Assembly: GCF_024519155.1 (NCBI RefSeq)
Contig: NZ_JANIFJ010000003.1
Span: 372,001-436,000 of the forward strand
DNA: 64,000 bases
Reading direction: 5' to 3'
Source: Mangrovibrevibacter kandeliae
GTDB lineage: Bacteria; Pseudomonadota; Alphaproteobacteria; Rhizobiales; Rhizobiaceae
The position numbers were made by a program, and so were the translations under genes. The notes under the pieces are model-generated. The model had not been told where the DNA came from, did no database searches, and was given only the letters and a program-made list of their open reading frames with translations. This document shows, in pieces, positions 54,004 through 63,456 of this stretch (its first letter is position 1; every line of letters begins with the position of its first letter).

Positions 54004-54993
54004 TCAGAGGCCGGCGCGCTCGCACATGCGCTGGGCCTTCGCGATTTGCGCCGAGATACGAGCGGCGCGTTCGTCGTCGTCCGTCGGCAACTCGCCGGCG
54101 CGGTCGCGGCGCAGGAGGTTGAGAAGGATCAACGACCACCGCAGGGCGTGCAGCGGGAGCTGACGCGCCAGGCGCGCGCCGAAGTCTGGATCGTCCGGCA
54201 GCGCCGCGCCGAGACGCGCCGCCGTCTCCGCCTCCTCCCGGGGCGAGAAGCTCATCGCCGGATGAAGAATCATATCCGCTGCGAGCTTCACCGGGTCGTC
54301 CCAGCCGAAATAGTCGAAATCGAAGAAGCGGAGCGTGCCGTCCGGCTCCCGGATGGCGTTGTGGAAGCCGAAATCGGCCGGGATCAAACGGCGCTGCGCT
54401 ACCGCCAGCGGAGTAAGATCGTCAGCCTCTGCCGCCAGCCGCGCCCGAGCCGCGACGAGCCGCGGCCGGACGGTTTGCTCCAGAAAATCGTCGAGCATCG
54501 GCTCTGCGACGAAGAGCGTGAGACGCGCCTCGATCTGGCGCAGGATCTCCGCGCTGGAAAGGCAAGCTTCCGAGGCCGTCGGAAAGGAGTCGGTGCCGGC
54601 ATCGTGGGACGCGGCGAAGATGGTGGTGAGGAAGTCCAGCGCCGCGTCGAAGTCCTGCGGCCGATGCGGCAACGCCAGCGGACCCTCGATCCACTCCATT
54701 GCCATCAATCGCCGATCCACATCCCGCGCCAGAGGCGCGGGAACCGATTGAAGTCCGAGGCCGCGCAGGAAGGTCAGCGCCTGCCATTCGACGGCAAGTC
54801 TGTCGCGGGTGTCGCCGACGCGCCGGGGATAAAGCTTCAGGGCGAGCCGCCGTGAGGGCGTGTCGATCCGCAGGATGTGGCTGTTGGCGCCCTTTCCCGC
54901 CGGCGCCGTCTCAAGGATCGGCTCGCCGAGCAGCGTCTCGGCCGCACTCAGGATCTCGGCGGAGGCGCCGGGCACCGCGGCACTAGCAGACAT
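54004..54993 (-). CDS. APH-family phosphotransferase
   Basis: A 329-residue kinase-fold protein of the aminoglycoside/choline kinase family. LIPADFGFHNAI is the catalytic loop, with Asp present but the usual HGD replaced by PAD, and RFFDFDYFGWDDP is the metal-binding DFD motif. More likely a sugar or small-molecule kinase than a resistance enzyme, given its operon with Nudix and glycosyltransferase genes. Its ATG lies one base after the Nudix stop. Substrate unknown. Confidence 0.8.
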   Translation of the reverse strand: MSASAAVPGASAEILSAAETLLGEPILETAPAGKGANSHILRIDTPSRRLALKLYPRRVGDTRDRLAVEWQALTFLRGLGLQSVPAPLARDVDRRLMAMEWIEGPLALPHRPQDFDAALDFLTTIFAASHDAGTDSFPTASEACLSSAEILRQIEARLTLFVAEPMLDDFLEQTVRPRLVAARARLAAEADDLTPLAVAQRRLIPADFGFHNAIREPDGTLRFFDFDYFGWDDPVKLAADMILHPAMSFSPREEAETAARLGAALPDDPDFGARLARQLPLHALRWSLILLNLLRRDRAGELPTDDDERAARISAQIAKAQRMCERAGL

Positions 54994-54994
54994 G

Positions 54995-55675
54995 TCAGAT
55001 CAGCCCCTTGAGCCGGGCGCGCAGGAAAAGTGCCATCGTGAAGCCGTCGATGATCACGCCGCTGGCGATCTTCTCCTCCACCTCGGTGACGGCGTAGGGT
55101 CGAACGTCCTCGATCGCCTCCAGAACGTCGGTGGCCCCGAGGCCGTCGACCTTGGCGAGGAACAGCCTGGCGCGGATGGAGAGCGACGAGCCGCCGGGCG
55201 TGAAGTCGCCGAGGGGAATCAGCTCCAGGACGTTGGCGCCGATCTCCTCGCCGACCTCGCGCCGTGCTCCCGCCTCCACACTCTCACCGGGATCGACGGC
55301 CCCGCGTGGGAACTCCAGCGACCAGTCGCGCAGGCCGTGGCGAAACACGCGGATCAGCACCGGCTTGCCATCCAGCACCGGCAGGACGGCCACTGGCGAG
55401 GTTTCCATGATGCGATTGTAAAGGCCCAGGGAGCCGTCGGGAAATCGCACGGCGTCGCGGACCAGTGTCATGTAGGGATCCTGCGCGAGAAGGCCCGGCC
55501 GGGTATCGGCCGCATCCATGCCGCGCGACTGGCGAAGCGCTCGCGCCTCGGCGCTCGCCCGCAGCATGTCGTCCGGCGCGGTCAGGATCTCGACGCCTCC
55601 GCGGTCATGATTGCGGAACCAGTCCGGCCGCCGGGCAACGAGTTCGAGATAGGCCTCGACGGTGTCCGCAGTCAC
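54995..55675 (-). CDS. Nudix hydrolase
   Basis: A 226-residue protein with a complete Nudix box GAVDPGESVEAGARREVGEEIG (about 125-146) preceded by WSLEFPRG, as in ADP-sugar pyrophosphatases. The 95-residue N-terminal part is an uncharacterised domain. It could cleave a nucleotide sugar to regulate or recycle donors in this locus. Its ATG overlaps the stop of the TIGR04372-like gene (ATGA) and it is followed immediately by the kinase, so the three are coupled. Confidence 0.88.
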   Translation of the reverse strand: MTADTVEAYLELVARRPDWFRNHDRGGVEILTAPDDMLRASAEARALRQSRGMDAADTRPGLLAQDPYMTLVRDAVRFPDGSLGLYNRIMETSPVAVLPVLDGKPVLIRVFRHGLRDWSLEFPRGAVDPGESVEAGARREVGEEIGANVLELIPLGDFTPGGSSLSIRARLFLAKVDGLGATDVLEAIEDVRPYAVTEVEEKIASGVIIDGFTMALFLRARLKGLI

Positions 55676-57636
55676 GGCTGGATCTCCTCCATCTGGCGCG
55701 GCGACTCCGGGTCGGGCTCGACCAGGTCAGGTTCGGGCGGCCGCTGATCGATCGCGGGCACCTCGAGCTCGCCGCTCGGCGGGGCGGCATGGGGCAACCT
55801 GGCCCGTCTTGCCGCGACGGTCGGCGAGATCCGATAGCCCGCCAGCGAGATGCCGACATAGTCGGCGATGGGCAGGTCGAGCGTCTCCGTTTCGCCGGCG
55901 ACGGCGACCGCCTCCTCTTCCACCACCTGCCGGAAGCGACGCTGGTGCTCGGTTTCGGCAAGCGCAGGATCGTCCACCCATGCGATCATGTCGCGCACCG
56001 CCGCCAGCACCTCCTCCGGGGCCACGCCCTCCAGGAGAATGCCGGCATCCTCGAACTGATAGGCGTTGTCGAAGCGATAGACACGCTCCTTCACCGCCTC
56101 CTCCAGCGACATCTCCACCCGCTCGCCATCCACCGTGCGGTAGTACCGCTTGAAGCAGCCCATCTCCATCGGCGTCGGCAGCAGCGTGTAGTGAAGCACG
56201 GCATTGACCGTCAGCACCGGCACTCCGAGAACGCGAGCGAAGGCACAGGGTCCCGATTGCGAGCCGATCATGAAGCGCGAGCGGGCGATCAGTGCCGGAT
56301 CGAGCACGTAATCGTAGCCCTTCATGAACGGCAGTTCGAAATAGTGCGGGTGGTCCATCGACAGCGGCGGCATCTTGACGTCACCGAGACGAACCACCGT
56401 GTAACCGCTCGCCAGGAGATGCTCGACGGCAGAGCGGTAGCTCTCCACCGCCGCATCCCGGAAGGACTGACGAGCGATCTTGTGATAGCCCGCATCGCGC
56501 ACGTGCATGGTGACGAGGGGGCGCGACAGGTCGATCCCGTTGGCGGCGCAGAAGGCCCTCGTCACCTCGTCGTAGTAAGGCGGCAGGCTGAAGTGCCAGT
56601 CGTTGTGGCGGAACGGGTCGGCCGCATCGCGCGTGCGGTGGACGGCATCGCGCAGCAGCGCCCAGTAGTGGTCGACGACCAGCGTCAGATTGCCCTCGCT
56701 GTGGGTGCCAGCGTGCATCCACGACAGATTGCACAGAAGGTCGGAGTCGGTTTCGATGTAGTCGCCGTACTCCTCGACGATCTGCAGGCAGGCACGCGAG
56801 GCCGGGCGATAGGATGTCAGCGGCGGGCCGACGAAGACGAGGCGGTCGTAGCGGTCGCGATTGAGGGCGACGAAGTAGTACGGGTCGAGGATGGCGTGGC
56901 CGAGCGCCTGTGTCGAAGACAGGAAAAAGACTGCCGTGCGCTCCTCCGTGTCCGGACTGAAATGATGGATGTGCGGAAACTTGACAGTCACCAGCGTGGA
57001 TTTGAACCACAGCTTCAGCGTATTGGCGATCTCGCGATCGGTGGCCCGGCCGGGATGGTCGCTGATGATCCGGTACTGGCGGCCGATGAATTCGATCGCT
57101 TCACGTAGCTTGAGCAGCTTTCCGGCAGCGAAGGCCGCCTTGAGGAACTCGATCCGCTTGCGCAGCGTCGCCGGGGTGATGTCGGTGCCGCGCAAGGCCT
57201 CGGCCATGACACCGCGATAATATTCCGTCTCGTGGCCGAGCGCCACGCGGACGGCGATCAGGTTGGTTTCGAGCGGCCATTCCTCGATGAAGCGATCCGC
57301 CTCGGGCGAGAAGACCGTGGCGATCGCGGCGCGCTGGTCGGTGGAATTGAGCAGCGCGATGGCGAGGGTGTCGAAGCGGGCCGGATCATCCGGCCGCCGC
57401 TCGTGGCGCCGCCGCGCCGCCCGGGAAAAGTTGTGCTGGTCCTCTGGCCTTGCGACGAGGCGTTGCACCGCCTCGACCGCGAAGCGCCGATCGAGGACGT
57501 CCAGCCGGTCGACGGCGAGAAAGGCGATGCGGCGCCCCACCCTCGTACGCAACAGCGCCGGGATCAGCGGCGAGCGGCGGCTCATTTGATAGAGGGTATG
57601 GGCAAAGTTGACGAACCGATTGGCGAACCTGTTCAT
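55672..57636 (-). CDS. TIGR04372-type putative glycosyltransferase
   Basis: A 654-residue protein whose region about 220-530 matches the TIGR04372 putative glycosyltransferase family found in polysaccharide loci: VTMHVRDAGYHK, YRSAVEHLLASGYTVVRLGDVKM, HYFELPFMKGYDYVLDPALIARSRFMIGSQSGPCAFARVLGVPVLTVN. This C-terminal block resembles fucosyltransferase-like GT-B domains. The N-terminal 200 residues are helical and unassigned, and the last 120 residues are acidic and proline-rich. Start ATG at 57636; 160 bases separate it from the upstream methyltransferase gene. Confidence 0.8.
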   Translation of the reverse strand: MNRFANRFVNFAHTLYQMSRRSPLIPALLRTRVGRRIAFLAVDRLDVLDRRFAVEAVQRLVARPEDQHNFSRAARRRHERRPDDPARFDTLAIALLNSTDQRAAIATVFSPEADRFIEEWPLETNLIAVRVALGHETEYYRGVMAEALRGTDITPATLRKRIEFLKAAFAAGKLLKLREAIEFIGRQYRIISDHPGRATDREIANTLKLWFKSTLVTVKFPHIHHFSPDTEERTAVFFLSSTQALGHAILDPYYFVALNRDRYDRLVFVGPPLTSYRPASRACLQIVEEYGDYIETDSDLLCNLSWMHAGTHSEGNLTLVVDHYWALLRDAVHRTRDAADPFRHNDWHFSLPPYYDEVTRAFCAANGIDLSRPLVTMHVRDAGYHKIARQSFRDAAVESYRSAVEHLLASGYTVVRLGDVKMPPLSMDHPHYFELPFMKGYDYVLDPALIARSRFMIGSQSGPCAFARVLGVPVLTVNAVLHYTLLPTPMEMGCFKRYYRTVDGERVEMSLEEAVKERVYRFDNAYQFEDAGILLEGVAPEEVLAAVRDMIAWVDDPALAETEHQRRFRQVVEEEAVAVAGETETLDLPIADYVGISLAGYRISPTVAARRARLPHAAPPSGELEVPAIDQRPPEPDLVEPDPESPRQMEEIQP

Positions 57637-57796
57637 GCCCTGTCCTTCGTCCAGTCGAATCTGTGGCGCGGCAGCGCTCGTGACCGGCGCATCACCTCAC
57701 GGCGAGCGGGTCCAGGCCGTGCCGCAGCACGCCGAGCGATGACACGCTCGAACCGGCCAGCCGCAATCTCCCGCGCCTGCGGTCCACGGACTTCCG

Positions 57797-59059
57797 TCAC
57801 CCGGCGCGGCGCTCGCTGAGGTCGGGCAGCGGCACCAGGAAACGGCCGCCCTCGTCGAGATAGCGCTGGTGCTTGGCAACGATCTGATCCGCGTAACGCC
57901 ATGCGAGGATGACGATGAGCGACGGACGTTTCTCGTAGACGCCGTCGGCCGTCATGACCGGCAGACTGTAACCCGGACCGTCCAGTCGCGTCTTGAACGG
58001 GGTATCGTCGAACAGCACGTCGAGGCGCTGCTCCAGCTCGAACTGGTGGATCAGCGCGGCGCAGCCGACAGACGTGCCGTAGGCGCCGACCACGCCCCCG
58101 GCGGCCCGCACGGCATCGATCTCGCTCTGCAGAGCGTGCGAAATGCCGGACACACGCTCAGCGAAACGCTGATGATGGGCAAGGTCGTACAGTCCGCTCT
58201 CCTGCTCGAGAGCGATCAGCTCGCCGACCCTGGCCGCCACCGGACGCGGCCCGCCCTGTCGTTGCAGCCAGAAGCGGATCGAACCGCCCTTGGTGGGAAT
58301 GCGCTCGGCATCGAACACCTCGAGACCGAACCGCCCGCAGGCACGCGATACCGGCTGCACCGAGAACAGCGAGATGTGCTCGTGGTAGATGACGTCGAGC
58401 AGTGTCTTGTCGAAGACGTCGAGCGCATACTGGGTTTCGAAGACGAACGCGCCGTCATCGTCGATCAAGGTCGCTACGCCCGAGAAAATCTCGTCGAGAT
58501 CGTCGATGTTGGCCATCGCGTTGTTGGCGATGACCACCTTCGCCGGACCGCGCTCTTCGCGGATCCGCTGCGCCAGCGCGACGTCGAAGAACTCGGGCAG
58601 CGTCGGAACGCCTCGGGCCGTCGCTTCGGCGGCGATCCCCCTTGCGGGGTCGACACCCTGGACGAGGAAGCCCTCGCCCTTGAAGTGGTTGAGCAACGTG
58701 CCGTCGTTGCTGCCGAACTCGCACACCAGGGCTCCGGGCTGCAGCGCGAGTCTGCCGATCACCGCCTCGGCGAGACGGCGAAAATGCTCCGGCAGCCCCA
58801 GCGACACCGAGGTGCGGTAGAGGTACGAGCGGTAGATCAGTGCCGGATCGACCACGTAGACCAGCTGGTTGAGGCCGCAGTCCGCGCAGAGATAATTGTC
58901 GAGCGGCGCCACCACCCGCGTCAGTGCGGCACCGTCCTCGCCCGCGTCCGATCCGACATTGGGCGAGACGATGGGAACCTGCGCCAGCGGGACGCTGCGC
59001 ACGACGTTGCGCGAGCGGCAGAGCCGGCAGTCGCTTCGCTTGTGAACGTAGGCGTTCAT
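57797..59059 (-). CDS. NDP-sugar C-methyltransferase
   Basis: A 420-residue enzyme of the TylC3/NovU/EvaC family: N-terminal zinc site (Cys11, Cys14, Cys58, Cys61), SAM domain with CEFGSNDGTLLNHF, ANNAMANIDDL, catalytic YHEH at 225-228, RIPTKGGSIR, and C-terminal VGAYGTSVGCAALIHQ. Such enzymes add a methyl branch at C3 of keto-deoxysugar nucleotides. Its ATG overlaps the Gfo/Idh stop (ATGA). With the epimerase and oxidoreductase upstream it suggests synthesis of a C-methyl-branched sugar. Confidence 0.9.
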   Translation of the reverse strand: MNAYVHKRSDCRLCRSRNVVRSVPLAQVPIVSPNVGSDAGEDGAALTRVVAPLDNYLCADCGLNQLVYVVDPALIYRSYLYRTSVSLGLPEHFRRLAEAVIGRLALQPGALVCEFGSNDGTLLNHFKGEGFLVQGVDPARGIAAEATARGVPTLPEFFDVALAQRIREERGPAKVVIANNAMANIDDLDEIFSGVATLIDDDGAFVFETQYALDVFDKTLLDVIYHEHISLFSVQPVSRACGRFGLEVFDAERIPTKGGSIRFWLQRQGGPRPVAARVGELIALEQESGLYDLAHHQRFAERVSGISHALQSEIDAVRAAGGVVGAYGTSVGCAALIHQFELEQRLDVLFDDTPFKTRLDGPGYSLPVMTADGVYEKRPSLIVILAWRYADQIVAKHQRYLDEGGRFLVPLPDLSERRAG

Positions 59060-60153
59060 GCTTGATCCTCGATCTGGCGCCAGATGGCTTCGCAGAGTTC
59101 CATGTCGGCCAGGGCCTCTTTGGCCGGGGCATGAGGCGCTTCGCGCTCCCCCGTCAAGACGTCGATGAAGGCCTTGGCCTGTCGCGCGAACGACCAGCCC
59201 TGCCCGCTCGGCACCGGCGCGTCGAGCAGTCCGGCCGCACGGTCGTCGATGCGCACGCGCGCGACCTCGTCGACCGCCATCGGCGAGGGAATGGAGAGCG
59301 TCAGGCGGCCGCCCTCGAACTGGAAGTCCGCACCCTCGAGCCAGCGACCGGCTTCCGTCTTCGACACCTCGAGAATCAACGGCACCGGACCTGCGGCAAG
59401 GAGAGCACAGACCGCCCCCTCGCCAGGCGAACTCGCTCCCACGAGCCGCAGCCGGTCCGGGAAGAACGCGCGCAGCAGGCTGACGTCGTGACTCGCGGCA
59501 TTCAAGAACCAGGCGTAACCGGCCCGATGCCGCTCGGACAGCCAGTCAGGGGCCAGCGGCCATTCTTCGAAGCGGACCGTGCGACTTTCGGCTGGGCGCA
59601 CATGCGACGGCGGCGTGACGGCGTAGGACTTGGAATGGTCGTAGAAGCGCGCCGACAGGAGCCGGCCCAGGCGCCCTGAGCGCAGCAGCTCGGCGAACGC
59701 CTCGCGCGCCGCCTCGACCCCGGGGTCGGCGAGCTTCATGTAGCCGACGACGTAGATCAGATCGCGCGCCTCGGCAGCCTCGACCAGGCGACGCGCCTGC
59801 GCGGCGGTGTGCGCCATCGGCTTTTCGGCCAGAACATGCTTGCCCGCCTCGAGAGCGGCGAGCGTCAGAGGCCCGGTCGCCGGACGAGGTGCGGAGATCA
59901 CGACGGCGTCGATGTCGCCGCGCGCCAGCAGCGTCTCATGGTGATCGACCACCCGATCCGCCCCCAGGCGCTCGGCGAGCGCCGCCTGGAGCGAAGGCCG
60001 CTCCTCCGCCACCGCGACCACCTCCACCCGTGGGTCGTCGCGGTAGAACGGCAGATGCCCGATCTGGGCCATCATGCCGCCACCGATCAGGCCAAGACGA
60101 ACGCGAGCGCTCCCCATGGAGCTCTCGCCCGCACTCGCGTTACCGTCCTGCAT
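59056..60153 (-). CDS. Gfo/Idh/MocA family oxidoreductase
   Basis: A 365-residue NAD(P)-dependent dehydrogenase: Rossmann GLIGGGMMAQIGHLP (21-35), and the family EKPMAHT motif with the catalytic-region Lys. Members oxidise or reduce sugars or sugar nucleotides. I use the ATG at 60153, which overlaps the upstream epimerase stop by one base (TGATG); a second ATG at 60117 with GAGAG upstream is an alternative. Tight coupling on both sides indicates one pathway. Confidence 0.9.
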   Translation of the reverse strand: MQDGNASAGESSMGSARVRLGLIGGGMMAQIGHLPFYRDDPRVEVVAVAEERPSLQAALAERLGADRVVDHHETLLARGDIDAVVISAPRPATGPLTLAALEAGKHVLAEKPMAHTAAQARRLVEAAEARDLIYVVGYMKLADPGVEAAREAFAELLRSGRLGRLLSARFYDHSKSYAVTPPSHVRPAESRTVRFEEWPLAPDWLSERHRAGYAWFLNAASHDVSLLRAFFPDRLRLVGASSPGEGAVCALLAAGPVPLILEVSKTEAGRWLEGADFQFEGGRLTLSIPSPMAVDEVARVRIDDRAAGLLDAPVPSGQGWSFARQAKAFIDVLTGEREAPHAPAKEALADMELCEAIWRQIEDQA

Positions 60154-61184
60154 CAGCGCATCTTCGTCTGCTGCATGGTCTTGATGTTGTAGTAGCGCTC
60201 GTCGGACATGGTGTCCTTGAGCCGGCCGTCCTTGAAGGCGGCCAGAAGGTCGCGCACGGCATCCTCCACCGTCTTCTCGGGCCGATAGCCGAGCTCCCGG
60301 GCGATCTTCTCGGAGGAGACCTTGTAGGACCGGTTGTCGTCGGTCGGCTCGACCACCACGTCGATCTCGCCGCCATAGACGTTGTCCGACGAGACGATCC
60401 GCCGGACAGTCTCGGCCAGCTCGTTCACCGTGAAGTTGTCGTAGCCGACATTGTAGACCTTGCCGTCGATCTTCTCGGCGGGCAGCCCGAGCACCAGCTC
60501 ATAGGCCGAGCACATGTCGGAGATGTGGATGTTGGGGCGCAGCTGGTCGCCGCCGAACACCTTGATGCGCCTGTTGTTGACCGCGTGGTTGGTCAGGATG
60601 TTGACGATGACGTCGAGGCGCTGGCGCGGCGCCCAGCCGCAGACCGTCGAGGGCCGCAGCGTCACGGTGGTGAAACCGGGCTCGCGCTCCTCCTCCAGGA
60701 TGTCCTCGCACAGCGCCTTGAACTTCGAATAGTCGGTCAACGGCTCGGGCGTCAGGTCCTCGGTCACGTCCGGCTCGTCCTTGACGCCGTAGACGCTGGA
60801 GGACGAGGCATAGATGAAGCGCTCGACGCCGGCTCGCTTGGCCGCCTTCACCAGCGGGCGGAAGGCGTCGTAGTTGATCGAGCGGCCGAGATCGGGATCG
60901 AGCTCGTAGGACGGATCGTTGGAGATGCACGCGAGATGAATGACGCTGTCGCAGTGCGCCATCGCCTTCTCCACCACCGCCTCGTGGCGCAGATCCCCGA
61001 CCACCTGGATCAGACGCGGGTTGTCTTTGACCGCGTCGAAGACGTCGTGGCCGTAGAGGAAGAGGTCGAGCACGGTCACGGTGTGGCCCGCCTCGAGGAG
61101 CCGCGGCACCAGCGCGCTTCCCACGTAGCCGGCGCCGCCGGTGACTAGGATCTTGCGTGCGGTGATGTTGTTCGTGTCAGCCAT
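60153..61184 (-). CDS. NAD-dependent epimerase/dehydratase
   Basis: A 343-residue extended SDR: NAD motif TGGAGYVGS (15-23), FIYASSSSVYG, active-site DYSKFK (YxxxK near 150) and RPSTVCGWAPRQRLD. It acts on an NDP-sugar; the exact epimerisation, dehydration or reduction is unclear. It overlaps the isomerase gene by eight bases. Together with the isomerase and the HldE-like enzyme it could modify an NDP-heptose. Confidence 0.91.
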   Translation of the reverse strand: MADTNNITARKILVTGGAGYVGSALVPRLLEAGHTVTVLDLFLYGHDVFDAVKDNPRLIQVVGDLRHEAVVEKAMAHCDSVIHLACISNDPSYELDPDLGRSINYDAFRPLVKAAKRAGVERFIYASSSSVYGVKDEPDVTEDLTPEPLTDYSKFKALCEDILEEEREPGFTTVTLRPSTVCGWAPRQRLDVIVNILTNHAVNNRRIKVFGGDQLRPNIHISDMCSAYELVLGLPAEKIDGKVYNVGYDNFTVNELAETVRRIVSSDNVYGGEIDVVVEPTDDNRSYKVSSEKIARELGYRPEKTVEDAVRDLLAAFKDGRLKDTMSDERYYNIKTMQQTKMR

Positions 61185-61800
61185 GAGTCGTGTTCCAGCC
61201 CATCTCGATGTCGAGCACTGAATGAAGGATCGCCAGGTGACCCACCTCGACGAAGCCGTATTCCGGGCTGTCGACGAAGATGTTCAGATCGCCCAGCGTT
61301 CGCAGGGGATTGTCGGGCTTGAACCCCGACAGGGTGTAGACGACGCAGTCGCGTGCCCGGGCCGCGGCGACGGCGTTGAGGATGTTGGCCGAGCGCCCCG
61401 AACTGGAGATCGCCACGAGCACGTCGCCGGCCGCGGCGTGCCACTCGATCTGCTTGGCGAAGACGTGCTCGTAGCCGTAGTCGTTGCCGAGGCAGGTGAG
61501 CACAGCCCCGTCGTTGAAGGCCGATGCGCGCATGCCGCCGTTCTTGCTGAAGTCGGTGGCGAGGTGGCTGCAGATGCCGGCGCTGCCGCCGTTGCCGACG
61601 AACAGGATGCGGCGGCCGCGGGCGTGACACGCCCGCATCTCGCGGGCCATCAGGAGCACCGCCTCGCCGATGGCCACCGTGCCTTCGTTGCGGTCGGTCA
61701 CCTTCGCCTCGTCGAGGAGACGGGCGAGCGCCGCCACATAGCCCCGGTAGGCGTCGGGGGATCGGCCGGCGCTCGGATTACTTGAGGAGGGTTGTGACAT
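61177..61800 (-). CDS. SIS-domain sugar isomerase, GmhA-like
   Basis: A 207-residue SIS protein: FVGNGGSAGICSHLATDF, VLVAISSSGRSANILNAV and a C-terminal VEVGHLAILHSV, the latter matching the ExxHxxxxH block that holds the catalytic His of sedoheptulose-7-phosphate isomerase. It should convert sedoheptulose 7-phosphate to heptose 7-phosphate for activation by the next enzyme, whose gene overlaps it by 23 bases. Start at the ATG giving MSQPSSSNP, with GAGGAGG nearby. Confidence 0.87.
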   Translation of the reverse strand: MSQPSSSNPSAGRSPDAYRGYVAALARLLDEAKVTDRNEGTVAIGEAVLLMAREMRACHARGRRILFVGNGGSAGICSHLATDFSKNGGMRASAFNDGAVLTCLGNDYGYEHVFAKQIEWHAAAGDVLVAISSSGRSANILNAVAAARARDCVVYTLSGFKPDNPLRTLGDLNIFVDSPEYGFVEVGHLAILHSVLDIEMGWNTTHG

Positions 61801-63364
61801 AGCGCAGGATCTCGATCTTGTTGAGATAACGCCGATGGCCGACGATCCCGATTGAAATGGCTCCGGCGACGTTGCCCACGAAGGCCGCCGTAGCGCAGTC
61901 GGCACCGGCGGCCAGCGCCGGAGCGGCGATGACGAAGAATGCGTCGCCCGCGCCCACCGTGTCCACCACGACCTTGCTGAAGGCCGGGACGCGCAGAGCG
62001 CCGTTCTCGGTGCTCGCAAAGCAGCCGGAGCGGCCGTGGGTGACGATGATGTTGGGACAGTCGATGATCGCCGGCAGCCGCCGCTCGACCACGTCCGCGA
62101 GGTCCGCGTGCTTGTTCTGGATGGCGAGCCAGGCCTCCATCGCGTCGATGCACACGAAGTCGGCGGAGGGATATTTGGTGATCAGGTTGTAGCCGATGTT
62201 GCCGGCGTTCGACTGCACGTTGATGGCCAGGAACTTGGCCTCCTCGCGCAGCAGCGACACCGTCGCACCCGAAATGAAGCCGTGGCCGAAATCGTTGACG
62301 ATGACGAGATCGGCGTCGCGGATCGAGGCCCGCAGACGCTCGTGAAACTCGGCCTGGACCTCCGCCTCCAGCGGATGGTCGTCCATGTGGTAGACTTCGA
62401 AGAGCTTGCGCACATAGGTGGGCTCGACGAAGCGCGTCTTCTGGACGGTCGGGCCGCCGGGCCGGTAGATCGGCGTCAGCGTGATCGAGGGATCCAGATT
62501 GTCGCGGACGAGGTCCTCGTAGTTCTCGCCGAGCGAGGGGTCGCCCAGCATGGTGATCAGCTCGACGTTCGGGCAGACCGCCGAGAGATGATTGGCCGAG
62601 GCGACGGCGCCACCGGCGAACTCCTCCTCGCTCTTGTAGAGCGTGGCGATGATGTTCTCCTTCGCCGCTTTGCCCATCGGCGCGACGTAGGTGTAGCGGT
62701 CGATGATGGTTTCGCCCACCACCACGATGCGCATCTGGCCGATCCGCTCGAACAGGCTGGCCACCCGCTTCTCGAGCCCTGCCTCGCGCTGCTCCGAGAG
62801 ATACCCGTCGAGCGCCTCGTCGCGGCCCGCGAAATGCTTGTTGAGCAGGTTCGAGGAGGAGAAGGTGATGTCGTCGGTGAAGACCAGCTGGCCGCCGGCG
62901 TGCTCGACCAGCTCGCGTTCGGCGGTGATCTTGCCGGTGATGTCGTCCTTGGCGTCGACGTATTCGCCGCCCTTCACGTAGAAGGCGGGCTTGATCGCGT
63001 TGATGGCCGGGGCCGCGCTCGGCGCGTCCACCACCGTCACGTAGCTGACGAATTCCAGGCTGGCGAGGAACTCGGCGCGCAGCGTCGAGGTGAAGGCCGG
63101 CCGGTCCGGCCCCTTGTTGACGTGCTCGTCGGCGGTGATGCTGACGACGAGCACGTCGCCGAAGCGCTGGGCCGCCTTCAGATGCCGGATATGGCCGACA
63201 TGGACGAGGTCGAAGACGCCGTGGCAGAGGACGACCCGCCTCCCCTGGCGCCGCAGGTCGTCCATGACGTCGCCGATCGACTGGATCGGGACGATCTTGC
63301 TGTTCGTCCCCGCGCCCGGATGATCCGAACCGTGACGGTGTGGCATGGGACTGGCGTCGACCAC
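61778..63364 (-). CDS. HldE-like bifunctional heptose kinase/nucleotidyltransferase, inverted domain order
   Basis: A 528-residue fusion. Residues about 42-175 are a cytidylyltransferase-type domain (CHGVFDLVHVGHIRHL with HxGH at 55-58; KGPDRPAFTSTLRAEFLASLEFV), and about 210-525 are a PfkB-type kinase (VVVGETIIDRY, EFAGGAVASANHL, catalytic DTVGAGDAFF near 465). E. coli HldE has the opposite order, kinase first. It would phosphorylate heptose 7-phosphate and later attach a nucleotide. Start at a GTG with AGGGGGAG immediately upstream; an ATG six codons later is an alternative. Upstream gap of 92 bases. Confidence 0.9.
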   Translation of the reverse strand: MVDASPMPHRHGSDHPGAGTNSKIVPIQSIGDVMDDLRRQGRRVVLCHGVFDLVHVGHIRHLKAAQRFGDVLVVSITADEHVNKGPDRPAFTSTLRAEFLASLEFVSYVTVVDAPSAAPAINAIKPAFYVKGGEYVDAKDDITGKITAERELVEHAGGQLVFTDDITFSSSNLLNKHFAGRDEALDGYLSEQREAGLEKRVASLFERIGQMRIVVVGETIIDRYTYVAPMGKAAKENIIATLYKSEEEFAGGAVASANHLSAVCPNVELITMLGDPSLGENYEDLVRDNLDPSITLTPIYRPGGPTVQKTRFVEPTYVRKLFEVYHMDDHPLEAEVQAEFHERLRASIRDADLVIVNDFGHGFISGATVSLLREEAKFLAINVQSNAGNIGYNLITKYPSADFVCIDAMEAWLAIQNKHADLADVVERRLPAIIDCPNIIVTHGRSGCFASTENGALRVPAFSKVVVDTVGAGDAFFVIAAPALAAGADCATAAFVGNVAGAISIGIVGHRRYLNKIEILRYVTTLLK

Positions 63365-63456
63365 CCGCTCCCCCTTCTGCTGTCGCGTGCTGTGGATGTC
63401 TTCGTCGCCTGGCCGTCTTCAGGTCCGGCGACAGTCATGCGGCCCCCGAGGCGCAG

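Noticed and set aside
54004-54993. Aminoglycoside resistance gene
   Set aside because: The kinase fold is shared, but the catalytic loop departs from HGD and the operon context is sugar metabolism.
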